Positions 10,018-20,011 of a DNA stretch of 64,000 bases are shown here, one piece after another. A model generated the notes under the pieces. It saw nothing but the letters and a program-made list of their open reading frames with translations, had not been told where the DNA came from and did no database searches. The translations under genes were made by a program, and so were the position numbers. The stretch spans positions 1,223,694 through 1,287,693 of the forward strand of contig CM030936.1 in NCBI GenBank assembly GCA_018136815.1, written 5' to 3'. This DNA is from Isochrysis galbana. Lineage: Eukaryota; Haptophyta; Isochrysidales; Isochrysidaceae. Position 1 is the stretch's first letter. Each line of letters starts with the position of its first letter.

Positions 10018-10920
10018 ATGTCTCCTCCTCCGCAGCGCCACCCAGTGACAGCTGGCTGGCTCGCAGGAACCTTTGAGATTGTCTTCACCTATCCGCTCGA
10101 GTACATCAAGACCCAGCTCCAGCTGCAGCAACGCGCCTCACACTTGTACGCGGGCGCTTCGTCGGGCGGGTACTCGGGTGCCGTCCACTGCTTCTCGCGC
10201 ACCGTGAGAGAGAGAGGCGTGCTCGGGTTGTATCGCGGTGGGTCGGCGTGGGTCGTCTTTGCCGGGCCGCGCTCTGCGGTCCGCTTCGCCACCTTCCAGC
10301 AGCTGAGTACTTCGGCCCATGCGCACGGCTACTCGGGCAGCGGCGCGGACACGGTCTGCGGATTTTTCGCCGGTGTCGCTGAGGCCGCGCTCTGCCAGAC
10401 ACCGAACCAAGCCATTGCGATCAAGATGGTGCACGATCAGGCCCCAAACGGGCCTAACCGCTTCAAATCGTTCGCGCACGCTGTGCGTTGCATCCACGCC
10501 GAGGACGGGATATGGAGAGGCTTCTTCTGCGGAATCACGCCCGCGGTGGCAAAGGGTGCTGTGACCAATTGCATCCGCTTTTTTGGATACGGAGCAATCA
10601 CCCGCGCGATGAAATCGCAGCAGCCACCAGAGGATCGAACGCTACAACCGTGGCAGACGATGCTTGCAGGGGGGGTCGCGGGAGCCGTCAGTGCGGTGGT
10701 GAGCCAGCCGATTGACACGGTCAAAGCGAACATGATGGGGCTGGAGGCGAAGCACTTCGATTCCAGCCTCGGCTGCATGAAAGAGCTCGTGCGAGCCGGT
10801 GGAGTGCGGTGCCTCTTCAATGGAGTTGGCCCGCGAGCCACCCGCGTGTTTGTCGAGGTTGGCTTGCAGTTCACGATGTTTGACCTGATTGGCCGGAAGC
10901 TAGATGCATGGCTGCCCTAA
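10018..10920 (+). CDS. Mitochondrial carrier, tricarboxylate/citrate-carrier-like (SLC25A1 group)
   Basis: An intronless 300-residue protein of the usual carrier length, made of three repeats of about 100 residues. Each repeat has a recognisable signature: YPLEYIKTQLQ (about residues 25-35), TPNQAIAIKM (about 130) and QPIDTVKANM (about 230). Citrate-carrier features include EIVFTYPLEYIKTQLQLQQ, LGLYRGG, a VHDQ after the second signature, AIRFF-like CIRFFGYGAI, and MGLEAKHFDSSLGCMKEL in repeat 3. Such proteins exchange citrate or other tricarboxylates across the inner mitochondrial membrane. Two departures stand out: the second signature has Gln where Asp/Glu normally forms the matrix salt bridge, and repeat 3 has KANM where the family usually has KTRMQ. 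The substrate may therefore differ from citrate. The start codon is the first ATG after a CT-rich leader. Confidence 0.86.
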   Translation: MSPPPQRHPVTAGWLAGTFEIVFTYPLEYIKTQLQLQQRASHLYAGASSGGYSGAVHCFSRTVRERGVLGLYRGGSAWVVFAGPRSAVRFATFQQLSTSAHAHGYSGSGADTVCGFFAGVAEAALCQTPNQAIAIKMVHDQAPNGPNRFKSFAHAVRCIHAEDGIWRGFFCGITPAVAKGAVTNCIRFFGYGAITRAMKSQQPPEDRTLQPWQTMLAGGVAGAVSAVVSQPIDTVKANMMGLEAKHFDSSLGCMKELVRAGGVRCLFNGVGPRATRVFVEVGLQFTMFDLIGRKLDAWLP

Positions 10921-12035
10921 GCGCAGCACAGTTTCAGGGTTGGCAGCCGCGTGACATGAAAAGTCTTCGCTACTCATGATTCTGCGCGCCGAATCCAGCT
11001 CATTTCCAAAACACAGCTGGCAACGCCGATCAAGGAGGATGGCGTCTCTACGATAGCGGCTCGACGCCGATTCCTTCATTCGAGAGCAGTGCACCTGTTC
11101 TTCAAGAACAACTGTAACTCATGTGTGCGAAAGCGTAAACATCCCACTAACCTTGGGGTGTACGGCGCGACAAGATCGCCACCAAGATGCGTTTCTTTCT
11201 GTTTTTGTACCCACAAATCCACGAGGGGCGCTTCGGTGGTTGGACGGATGGCAATTGCAATCGCGTGGATCGCCCATCATTAGTGGTCCAGCATCGGAGC
11301 ATCGGCATCTTTGGTGGCCCAGGGGCGCAATGGTAGTTGTAGTTGCGCGCTCAGCGGCTTCAAAGCAATAATAATTGAGTACCGATGTATACCGTACACC
11401 AATCGATGATGGACAATTGCAATTGATGCGCGCTTGACGCTTGATGCGCGACTCTCTCATAATGCAATACATAACCTAAGATTCAACAGTAGCGTACCAC
11501 TGCAGTGTCACTGTGTACGAACACTACTGTGGCGAAGTTGGGGAGGGGGGAAAGGCGAGCTACTACGAGAAAAGAAATTTTTATGTTTACGTGAACGCTA
11601 AAAATTCGGAATTGCGTACAACGACGGCGATGGCGGCCGTCGCTGCTTAGCGGCTGCCACGGCCATTTCAGGCGCGATGCACACAGGTGAGAAAGATGTC
11701 CCTAGCATCTTGACCGCAGGTGCGATGGATGCACGAACGGCTCGAATCGTGAACCCCCTTCGGTCCCCCATCCCAGCCGTCGCCATTGCCTTGCGCTGTC
11801 CGCGCTCGCGCGCGCGTTTGAATCGTCGCTAGGCAAGAAGCGTTCATTTGCTGGTCCCATCCTACTAGCATGAATACCTTCCCCTCCCAGTATTCTCTCC
11901 ATCTCATATTCACACCCACAATGTATACAACGACTACGAATAAGAAAATTATGCAACTGGGAATATGGGCCCCTTCACTGAGCCGCTGTCCGACTGTCCG
12001 ATACTGCACGCAGACGCAACAATAACATTATTGGT
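10921..12035. other. Intergenic stretch, nothing recognised
   Basis: Short open frames on both strands show no family motif or sustained coding character. No repeat landmark was seen before the R1 copy that begins near 12036. Confidence 0.4.
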
Positions 12036-12500
12036 GCAAACCCCCCCTCTCCCTCTCCTCCACCTCTCCATTCTCCTCCACCTCTCTCCCTGCGGCGCGT
12101 CGCCATGCGGCGCGCCACGGCCTGCTCTCAGAGGGCCTTTGGGGGCTCCCAGAGCTGGCCAGCAAGCAAGGACGGCTCAGGGGCGGCAGTGGAGGTGGAG
12201 GCTTGCCGCACGCTGGCCATTGGCCATTGGAGCCTCCTAGCGGCCTCTGTATGCCTAGCGACCAGGGAAGGGGGGGGAAGTCAGCTCGAGGGCAGGCCGA
12301 GTATGGGCGTGGGAGTGCGAGTCGCGGCCCGCGCCCACGAAGGGTCTGGGTCGCTGGGCCAGGATGATGATTGCCCAGCCCCTGCCAGAGGCCAGAGGGG
12401 CGCAGGGGCTGAGGTTGATTGTACGGGCCCACCCCGGGGGGTGTCCGCGATGGAGTGAGGGGGGCGCGAGGCCCCCATCGACCCCCACTTATCAAAGTAG
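12036..12500 (+). repeat. R1 retroposon copy B (5'-truncated)
   Basis: This copy aligns with the 3' half of R1: GTGCAAACCCCCC start, GCGGCGCGTCGCCATGCGGC, the CTGCTCTCAGAGGGCC segment, the GTACGGGCCCACCCCGGGG box and the end CCCACTTATCAAAGTAGGTTG. It passes uninterrupted through TGCCTAGCGACCAGGGAAG, the point where copy A carries the hAT transposon. No flanking duplication was found. Confidence 0.8.
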
Positions 12501-12868
12501 GTTGATATTCTTAGGGCTTACTACTAACTACCGCCCTTCGCCCTACCAAAGCTAAAGGGGTTGGCAAGATCATTCGCCATTCGCTAGGTACGTTGAGTTA
12601 TCCGTCCTGAATCCGTCCGCCTATCGCCACACACATGGCTAGCTGCTAGCTCGCATATAGTCCGATGGTCGCGTCGCACTTGCAGGCCTACGGGAAATGC
12701 CGGTAGAGGCGTGTGCACACTCTCCGCCATCCATGACCGTGACGCTCTGCCGCAAGCCGTCAAAGCTCCCCGCCCCACCAGACAAGCAAACGTGCGTGCG
12801 ATTCAGACATTGGCCAGCGGCGCATAAATGACGAGTGCGCGGATACACCAATTCTGAAAAATTCGAGC

Positions 12869-13798
12869 TCATTGGTGATGCAAGGAAAACTTTGGGCCTA
12901 ATTGACTCTTGTATCCTGCCCATTGCTGCTGTGCGCCGTCTTGTCGAGGTGAGACGGCTGGAGCGTCCTGTAACTGCCCTAACTGAATATGCCGCTTGCC
13001 CTTGAAATCTCCCACGCCGAATGTTGTTTGCGATGCCACAATCTGGTTATCCTCGGCCGAGGTGCGGCCAAAGGCGCCCTCGAAAGCCGTCGGGTGGCGC
13101 TGCCGCGGCGAGCTCTGTGGTTGATACCCAGTTGTGGGCGCACGCGGCGAGCCCTGAGAGAACACAATGTCGTCGAGCTGCGAAATGGCCCTCGGTATAC
13201 TTGAGGACATCAACGAGTGCCTCCCCCTCACCTCATCACCAATCCTTTGAGTGGAGTCCCTGTTCGTCAGATTTCCTGGGTTGGTGGGGGCGAATGGGCG
13301 CTCACGGAGAAAGCCGCGCATCTCTAGGGAGGGTATCGGAAGCGTCATTCCGTCGTGTGATGGCTCGGCAATGGGACGTGAGGAGCCGGCCAGCGAATAG
13401 GCCGCCTGATGGCGGTTCGAGATCTGTGGCGCCTGCATCTCCCACTGCACAATGTCCTCGGGCTTGCGCCGCCCAATTTCGTACTTTGCCATATGATACC
13501 TCTGCGCCTGGTCGTACATGGCGTCTGCGTACTCGCGGCTGGTGACGCCGCTTGCCCCGTGGAAGGCGGCCCCTTGGCGCACGTGTGCGCCGCCCCGTCT
13601 GACCAATGTCCCCTCTATCTCGTGATTGAAGACGAGGGTGTCGATGGTGGAGGCGGTAGGCCCCATCCCCGCATCGTGAAGCATACGCACATGTGAGCGG
13701 CGGGGTGAGATATCTAGCAGCTTCATATCCCAGCGCGGGCTCTGGGTAATCCAAGGTGCCTCTGACTCGCGCGCTACCGCAGACATCGCGTACGCCAA
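12869..13798 (-). CDS. Unrecognised 309-residue protein
   Basis: A single open frame with sustained, non-repetitive composition and an ATG that follows a CT-rich leader on its own strand (13800-13890), the pattern seen before other genes here. I do not recognise the family. The protein is hydrophilic with no signal peptide or membrane segment. Recognisable stretches are RWDMKLLDISPRRSHVRMLH near residue 25, a region with YADAMYDQAQRYHMAKYEIG near residue 95, and a C-terminal half rich in Ser, Pro, Gln and Arg that is probably disordered. No intron is needed. It could be a cytoskeletal or ciliary component, but nothing in the sequence settles that. Confidence 0.55.
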   Translation of the reverse strand: MAYAMSAVARESEAPWITQSPRWDMKLLDISPRRSHVRMLHDAGMGPTASTIDTLVFNHEIEGTLVRRGGAHVRQGAAFHGASGVTSREYADAMYDQAQRYHMAKYEIGRRKPEDIVQWEMQAPQISNRHQAAYSLAGSSRPIAEPSHDGMTLPIPSLEMRGFLRERPFAPTNPGNLTNRDSTQRIGDEVRGRHSLMSSSIPRAISQLDDIVFSQGSPRAPTTGYQPQSSPRQRHPTAFEGAFGRTSAEDNQIVASQTTFGVGDFKGKRHIQLGQLQDAPAVSPRQDGAQQQWAGYKSQLGPKFSLHHQ

Positions 13799-14651
13799 AG
13801 AGGGAGAGGGGAAGAGATGAGGGAAAGGGGGGAGAGAAGGGGGGAGAGAAGGGGAGGGAGGGGGAGGGAGGGAGAGAAGGTATTGTAGGGCGTGGACGAG
13901 GGGGCAGTCTGTCGAGTGCCTCTGTTACGTGGAAAAGAAGCTGTAGAGAGTGAGAAAGAGATGCGAGGAATCCTCGCGGTAGCGAGGAGAAAGCGGGTGA
14001 GAGAGAGAGAGAGAGCCCTCCCTCCCCCACACCCCACACCCCCTCCTTCTCTTCTCTCTCTTTCCCTCTTCTCTACGTATGTCTGCCCTCTTCTGCTCCG
14101 TAGAGTAGAGCTATCCCCTTTTTCTCCTCTCTCCTCTCCTCTCTCCTCCACTCCCGACGCGTCGTCGGGTGAAACGTCTCTTTCGGCCGTTTGGCATCCT
14201 ATCCACCCAATCTCCAATCTATTCTTAGTGACATCCACCCAGTCTCCAATCTATTCTTAGTGACTGCAATATGGCGAAGAAGGCGAATGTAGGATGAAGC
14301 GAGATTCTCCAACGGTGACTAGCGTACAAGGAGGGGGCATAGAAAAGTAGACGATTCCTAAAACATAAAGGTCGATCGCGGACGACACAATCCCGATCCG
14401 TTTGGTAAAGCCTTTGGCGCCCGACGAGAAGTGGCGAGTGGCGATTTGACCCCGATGAATGAGTGACCATTGACCACTGACGAATTTGGCTGACCCATAG
14501 GCCATAGATAGGGTCTGAGGGCAATGAGGAAGGGACCACACCGGCGGTAGGTGCGGCGGAGGGAACGATTTCAAGGAGGCTGACGGGCTTAGGCCTCAGG
14601 CCCGTCAGCCACAGCCCGTCAGCCGAGCCCGTCAGCCTGTGAGATGCCTGC
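13799..14651. other. Intergenic stretch: GA-rich leader, 32-bp tandem repeat, R2 copy, hairpin
   Basis: Bases 13800-13890 are purine-rich, the CT-rich leader of the gene to the left when read on its strand. A 32-bp unit beginning CCACCCAATCTCCAATCT occurs twice, at about 14201-14232 and 14233-14264. An R2 repeat copy (minus orientation) runs about 14267-14420, with GGTCGATCGCGGA. A perfect hairpin with 9-bp arms CTGACGGGC/GCCCGTCAG lies at 14580-14608, followed by two more copies of GCCCGTCAG. Confidence 0.55.
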
Positions 14652-15062
14652 CCTAGATGGGAGATACAGGATACTGTATCTGGGGGAGGGGCCAGATACA
14701 GCTGTATCTACTGCATCAGGGGGAGCCCCAGACCAGGATACACACCACTTCTAGGCTTAAAATGACGATTTTACCATTATAACTGTGCTTCTACTGTTAA
14801 AAATAGGCGTTTTGCGCGTTAAAATAGGCGTCTTGCGAGTTAAAATTATCAGTTCACCGTATCAGTTCACCTCGAGCTGACAACTGATGTCAGTTATCGG
14901 TTGTCAGCAGCTTGGAGCGGGGAGAAAACAAAACATGCAGTCCCCTTCACTTTCTACAACCAAGGAAAAAATGCAGAAAATGAATGCTTGCTTGGGAGTT
15001 GACCCAGATACAGCCGTATCTACCGTATCTGGGGGGCCGATGGCCCGTATCTCCCATGTAGG
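14652..15062. mobile_element. Non-autonomous TIR element (MITE) with 8-bp target duplication
   Basis: This 411-bp element has inverted ends CCTAGATGGGAGATAC (left) and CCTACATGGGAGATAC (right, reverse complement), 15 of 16 matching. The 8-bp duplication ATGCCTGC lies at 14644-14651 and 15063-15070. Subterminal CAGATACAGCTGTATCT-type palindromes occur on both sides. There is no coding sequence. Ends beginning CCTA plus an 8-bp duplication fit a hAT-like non-autonomous family. Related ends occur at 53392 and 58513. Confidence 0.9.
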
Positions 15063-15224
15063 ATGCCTGCTTCTAGGCAGGAGCCCATAGGCCACGGGCC
15101 GGTGGACCATTAGACATCAGACATTCAGCTCCGAGGCGACATCGCAGTGGGCTCGAAGTGCCCGAGGCGGCCCTTTCCCCTTTTCAGTCGCGATTGGAGC
15201 ACATACATGGAAAACCGGGCGTTT

Positions 15225-17647
15225 CACAACTAAGTTTATACTTGGTTGCGATGGAGCGCGCCGCCGCGGCTCCCCTCTCATTCGGCCCCCCCACCGAGGG
15301 CGGCCCCCATGCCCCCACGGACCAGTCGCTGGCGAAGCGGCCGCGTCCACCATCGGAGGCCGAGCAGGTGCGTGCGACCCCGGTCGCACCACACGGCCCG
15401 TGGCCCCGGCCACACCACTCACAGCAGCCATGCTGGCCCCCATCTTGGGGGGAAGCAGGCTGCAGGACACACAGCAAGAGCACCAGACAGGCAGGGCCTG
15501 CGCTCCATTGGGCATGCCTTATGGCAGAGGCCCCTCTCACCCCGGCGAGGGTCGCGCCGCCTCGGCGGAGCGACCCGCGGCCTGGTGGCCCTTATGGGCT
15601 CTGGACAAGCCCACACACCCGGAAGCAAAACAAATGGATCACACACCCACACTACGCCACACATCACGCAACGAGCACGACCAGGACAATGGGGCTAGGG
15701 CTCCTGCACTGGCAGACTCATATCAAAGCCCTCCAAACCAAATGGATACTGAACTACTTAAATGCACGAAAAGCGATCTGGAAGCACGCACTAGACGCAT
15801 GGTTTTGTCGTACCGGACTAGGGAGGGGCGCTGTCCTCTCCACGATACCAATAAAAACGCTCACGGGAAGCCTTAGGGGCAACCCGGCACTCCCGACCTT
15901 CTGGAGAGAGGCCCTACAAAACTTCAGAGACCTAGAAATCCAACCCTCATGGCTCTCGCGCGAAGGCGCTCTCTCACAACCCATATGGCACAACCCGCAC
16001 TTCCCCCCCCCCGCGATTCGCGCCGCATGGGCGCGAATGTGGGAGACATTGCAAGCGAACGTGATGCACAACGTGTTCAAAGGAGACGTCTTCACGACGC
16101 CCTATAGTAGGGAGGAGTGCTCGACCTATGTCGAACACCTCCCGGAGGTCTTCGTACACGAGGGCCGCACGATCCGTAAAGCGGAATTCCTGGACTCATG
16201 GGGCGCCGTGGTCGATCACGCGCGACAAATACTGGACAAGTCGTCGGAACACCCACCACCCGGCCCCGGAGAGAAGTCCAGACCGAAAGGAGTAGAGCCC
16301 CCCCAGGAGTCGGGGGAAACAAAACGGGAAGAGGTGAGAGTCTCAGAAGACGATAAGTACATCAAAAAACTCAACAACATATGGATTCACACAGACACCG
16401 ACTATCTCGGGGAGGTCTCCAGCACCGGGGACGTAGCGAGCGCCGAAGAAACACGACGCTACCACCCCCCGGCCCGATGGGAGAATGGATATAAAGGACC
16501 CAAGCACTTGGAATACCCACTAGCCGACGAGTACGCCATACAAAAAGGAAGAATTGCACTCGATGCGATCACGGTCTCCGACATCACAAAAGCCGAGCTC
16601 AAGGCCGCACGACGCAACGACCCCCAAACGACCAGAATAGCATGGGAAAAACGCCTAGACATCTCGAAAGAGGACTGGAAACACATAGCCAGGCTGTACA
16701 CCCTGCCGTTGCTAAAACACACGGACAAGCACCCACACTTCAAACACATCACCCACAGGAGAATAGGCACCAGAAACAGATTCTCGACAAGCACAACGAA
16801 CAAATGCAGGATGTGCAACCGATATCAAGAGGACTCGTGCCACCTAGCGTGGTGCCCGGCGACAAGGAAAATCTTCGACACCATAGACGCGATTGCTAAC
16901 TACACCCCGGAACAGAACAGGACCCGCAGACAGAAAACTAAAGACAGATTGTTCGCATACCCAAACGCGACCACCCCTGACAGTTTGAAAACCCTCTACA
17001 TAATAGCCTGGAGGTACATAATAAGGGACTTCTACAGAGTAGAATTCGAATCATACGAATATCACTACATATCTGTTTTAGAATCCACGTTAATAAGATT
17101 CACTACCCTGGTGAGGGGCCGTACCCCGTCGAACACTTACCGTCCAATGCGCACCCGCACGGCGGCCCAGGGTAGAAAACCTAAGATTAAAAAGCCAGCG
17201 GAGCTCAGCACCCCTATGTTTACAGAAGACGACAAAGGAAGACTAAGGATGAGCGACAACCTCAGCCTAGTGGCGAAAGCGATCGGCCTTGCCGAGAGGC
17301 TCGAATAAGCGCCTAAGTTGAGACACATCCCCCCCCCCCCCCGTTCTTAAGAGACCGCTCACGTAAACGAGCACGCCACGAGTGAGAGATACCCCATTAA
17401 CAACACAAAACCCTCACAACATCAACAAGAAACGGGCCACACAGAGGCACAGGAGGAAGGCGAGAAAAGTCCACTGAGGGCCGGTGCACCCCGCCCGCCC
17501 CAGCCCCCCCACAACCTGGGCCCCTATGTAGAGCACGAGGGGAGATGCCGCAAGGCGGGGAGTGAGGGAGAGGAAGGGATCTGGGCGTGGCTACAATGGC
17601 TAACCCAGTAGCCGCACGCGTGGCGCGAATATTAAAAGGTTTTTTTT
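15225..17647 (+). mobile_element. LINE-derived retroposon lacking reverse transcriptase, 17-bp target duplication
   Basis: The 2.4-kb insertion is bracketed by the direct repeat TGGAAAACCGGGCGTTT at 15208-15224 and 17648-17664. The 5' end (ACTAAGTTTATACTTGGTTG, then ATGGAGCGCGCC) is shared with the retroposon at 48584-49470, and its ATGGAGCG start is shared with those at 36431-37582 and 51744-53340. One long open frame (15251-17308) follows. After it come about 340 bp of 3' untranslated sequence, with a C run at about 17329, ending AATATTAAAAGG plus a run of T directly before the second duplication. A T-run tail next to a long duplication fits target-primed reverse transcription. Confidence 0.9.
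15251..17308 (+). CDS. LINE ORF2 derivative: N-terminal leader fused to post-RT region with zf-RVT-type motif
   Basis: The frame encodes about 685 residues. The ATG at 15251 is used because the matching MERAA(A/T)AP start recurs at 37556 and 51774 in related elements. The first 150 residues are Pro/Ala/Arg-rich. From about residue 160 the protein resembles the region downstream of the reverse transcriptase in LINE ORF2 proteins: LHWQTHIKALQTKWILNYLN, WKHALDAWF and FWREALQNFRDL. It ends with a zinc-knuckle-like KCRMCNRYQEDSCHLAWC near residue 520. The reverse transcriptase palm (the YADD-type motif) and an endonuclease domain are absent. A long intact frame without the catalytic core could be an internally deleted element or a retained accessory protein. 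Confidence 0.7.
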   Translation: MERAAAAPLSFGPPTEGGPHAPTDQSLAKRPRPPSEAEQVRATPVAPHGPWPRPHHSQQPCWPPSWGEAGCRTHSKSTRQAGPALHWACLMAEAPLTPARVAPPRRSDPRPGGPYGLWTSPHTRKQNKWITHPHYATHHATSTTRTMGLGLLHWQTHIKALQTKWILNYLNARKAIWKHALDAWFCRTGLGRGAVLSTIPIKTLTGSLRGNPALPTFWREALQNFRDLEIQPSWLSREGALSQPIWHNPHFPPPAIRAAWARMWETLQANVMHNVFKGDVFTTPYSREECSTYVEHLPEVFVHEGRTIRKAEFLDSWGAVVDHARQILDKSSEHPPPGPGEKSRPKGVEPPQESGETKREEVRVSEDDKYIKKLNNIWIHTDTDYLGEVSSTGDVASAEETRRYHPPARWENGYKGPKHLEYPLADEYAIQKGRIALDAITVSDITKAELKAARRNDPQTTRIAWEKRLDISKEDWKHIARLYTLPLLKHTDKHPHFKHITHRRIGTRNRFSTSTTNKCRMCNRYQEDSCHLAWCPATRKIFDTIDAIANYTPEQNRTRRQKTKDRLFAYPNATTPDSLKTLYIIAWRYIIRDFYRVEFESYEYHYISVLESTLIRFTTLVRGRTPSNTYRPMRTRTAAQGRKPKIKKPAELSTPMFTEDDKGRLRMSDNLSLVAKAIGLAERLE

Positions 17648-17664
17648 TGGAAAACCGGGCGTTT

Positions 17665-18405
17665 ACGCTAGAACTAGGAACCAAGCGCCAAGGCCAAGAG
17701 TTTTGTTTTCGTCCATCCTATCATTATCATTTTGTAGACATTAAGTTTATGGTTCATTTATTTGGACCCTATTTCGAGGGGCTCGTAGAGCACTCATCAG
17801 TGGCAGCGGCAGCTTATACGTTATACCTGTATATTCTGTATACCTTGACACAGCCATAGGCATAGGGCATAGGGCAGCGTGGGCGGCTCAACGTGCCAAA
17901 AAAAACCCTGAGGCCTAATGTCGCGGCCTCTTACGAACGCCCTCACAGCACCCACGAACACACCATCTCTCAAGACCCAAACATGCACACTCACCCGGAT
18001 GTATTCATTGTGGTCGCGTGTACCCTTGTGTCCTGCTTCCACCGCCACGTGTCCTGCCGTATCTAGCCTCCACGCATGCCTCGTGCTCTAGCCGTAGAGC
18101 TCCGCTGAGCTCTAGGTACCCGATGAGGCTCGAGAAATGGCAATAAGTTGTCAGGTGATGGGAAAGCAGACGTAAGTGGGCGGTGACGCGTTCCGGGCTC
18201 AAAACTAGACGGATTTGGCATAGTAGTGTCATAGTGCACGGCCCCGCGAGCCATCTTGCTGGAGAAGGGGCGCGTTGGCCGACCAGCTGCATAAAAACAG
18301 GCGCCGTGAAGTGTGAACTTGGCTTCTCCGATCGGTTCGGCCACACCAATAGAGCAAGACGGGGGCAACGGCCCTGCGCCGAGAGAGACCGCACTGCGAC
18401 GTTCA
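17665..18405. other. Stretch downstream of the LINE derivative
   Basis: Immediately after the target duplication a 65-codon open frame continues (17665-17859). It becomes contiguous with an ATG at 15207 if the retroposon and one duplication are removed. The rest, to 18405, shows no recognisable gene. Confidence 0.35.
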
Positions 18406-19719
18406 CTATTCTCTCGCGCTCAACGGCTCCGCCTCGCACGGCGTGTCGAGAAGCACACCGACCTCATTGTGTTGTAGCAGGGACGGCACTGAGAGCCAAA
18501 CAGCCATCGCAATCTCGGCTCGGCGGTTGAAGCCCACCTTGGCGTCGTACGCCATCTGCATGAAAACGGGCTGTCCGTCCTGTCTCACCACGCTCAGGCC
18601 GTCTGCAGCAGCAGCAGCAGCAATCTTCTGCACGGTTGAGATCACGTTCTTATTGCTCGGGTCACCGCGGAGCGTGCGCACCGCCATCCGCATAGCGGGC
18701 CGTCGCACGTACTGGACCGACTGCGAAAGCACGTCCTGCGGCAGCTCCTCGGAGGCGCCGCCGTCCGGGTCAGGTAGGTCGGCAAGACTGCGGTCGGCGA
18801 AGTGCGTGGGCAGTGGCATGATCCACCGCCGGCGCTGGCCGACCTGCTGCATGCTACCCGGAAGTCGGGCGGTTGTGCGCGAGCGCTCGAGCATCACCGG
18901 CGCAACAGTAGAGTACCACTCAGAGCGCTTCACCGACCCGGTGAAGGCAAAGTGAGGAGGGAGCGGCGCCTGCTCTACCTGCAGAAGCTTCTGCGTCTCG
19001 ACCCACTCAGCCTGCACCGCGAGCATCGGAGGGACCGTGACCACCCGGTACTCACTGTTAGATGACTCGACCCACATTGGCACGTGCTCCGCAGTGGGCG
19101 AGTTCCAAAGAGAGAGGATGTCACGTACGCGCGGCGTGACCTGGTCGAAGAATATAGACTGGGGAGATCGGTGCCAATCCTCCGTGACCGCCGTGACCGC
19201 CGAGCGCCCGGCGTCGCTCTCAATCGTGAGCGTTGACTCTCCGAGCACGTTGATCTTCGAGCGCCACACGCTCGGCCATTCGAGCCCTAGGTTCCACTGC
19301 ACGCGCGCGACACCGGGGCGGACAGTGCTGGTCGAGAGCACGATTAGTGTCGGCGGCGTGCGATCCTCATTCGAGAAGAACTCGGCCGACGAACCCAGCT
19401 CGGAGAGGAAGCCGTCGGCTGAGTCGCAGCTCCAGAGAGGCGTGCTGACGCTCGCTCGCGCGGCGAGCAGCTGGCGAAGGGGCACAGCGTCTCCGCGCCA
19501 GGCAGTCGCGAGGGCCTGGCCGAAGGCGAGCGCGACTGCCTCCTCCTCCGCTGTCTGTGCCACCGCGACAGGCACCGAGGGCCCGCGGCGGAGAGGAGGC
19601 GGAAAGAGGGAGAGGGGGAGAGAGGGAGTGAGCGGCCGAGAGAGAGAGAGAAGGGCGCTGGAGCGGTGTGCGGCGCACGCGAGCACGAGTGCGATTGTAG
19701 CTCGCATGGTTGGCCGCAA
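18406..19719 (-). CDS. SOUL heme-binding-like protein, probably plastid-targeted
   Basis: An intronless 437-residue protein. The N-terminus (MRPTMRATIALVLACAAHRSSA) reads as a signal peptide followed by a Ser/Pro/Arg/Leu-rich stretch, the layout of a secondary-plastid targeting leader. Residues about 75-215 resemble the NTF2/SnoaL-like DUF2358 region found in plant plastid proteins, with LGLEWPSVWRSKINVLGEST. The C-terminal part (about 330-425) resembles a SOUL/HBP domain: MRMAVRTLRGDPSNKNVIST, AAAADGLSVVRQ, then QMAYDAKVGFNRRAEIAMAV. The DUF2358-plus-SOUL order matches plant chloroplast SOUL proteins, which have been linked to plastoglobules and heme or tetrapyrrole binding. A second in-frame ATG five codons later could also serve. 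The upstream leader is CT-rich on the coding strand. Confidence 0.62.
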   Translation of the reverse strand: MRPTMRATIALVLACAAHRSSALLSLSRPLTPSLPLSLFPPPLRRGPSVPVAVAQTAEEEAVALAFGQALATAWRGDAVPLRQLLAARASVSTPLWSCDSADGFLSELGSSAEFFSNEDRTPPTLIVLSTSTVRPGVARVQWNLGLEWPSVWRSKINVLGESTLTIESDAGRSAVTAVTEDWHRSPQSIFFDQVTPRVRDILSLWNSPTAEHVPMWVESSNSEYRVVTVPPMLAVQAEWVETQKLLQVEQAPLPPHFAFTGSVKRSEWYSTVAPVMLERSRTTARLPGSMQQVGQRRRWIMPLPTHFADRSLADLPDPDGGASEELPQDVLSQSVQYVRRPAMRMAVRTLRGDPSNKNVISTVQKIAAAAAADGLSVVRQDGQPVFMQMAYDAKVGFNRRAEIAMAVWLSVPSLLQHNEVGVLLDTPCEAEPLSARE

Positions 19720-20011
19720 CGCTGGGCGGGGAGAGGCGGAGGAAGGGAGGGAGGCAGAGGGAGAGGAGGAGGATTCTGTCGGGCTGGCGCTGCTGCAGCA
19801 GCCACGCGCCGACGGAGAGCGAGAGAGGAGAGTGGGAGGGAGAGGAGAAAGAGAAGTGGAAACGATTTAGGGGAAAAGAACTCTGGAGGAAGAAGAAGAG
19901 AAGAAACCTCTCACAGAGAAGAAAATCTCTGGGCGGACACGGAATGAATACTCTAGTAGAGAGAGGAGAGAGAGAGTAAGACGAGAGGTGTAGTTTCCTT
20001 ACTATAAAATG

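Noticed and set aside
12036-12500. Target duplication around R1 copy B
   Set aside because: The bases after GTAGGTTG do not recur at the 5' edge; the copy may be truncated by later deletion.
19037-19870. 277-codon plus-strand frame
   Set aside because: It is antisense to the SOUL-like gene, whose frame has targeting leader and family motifs.
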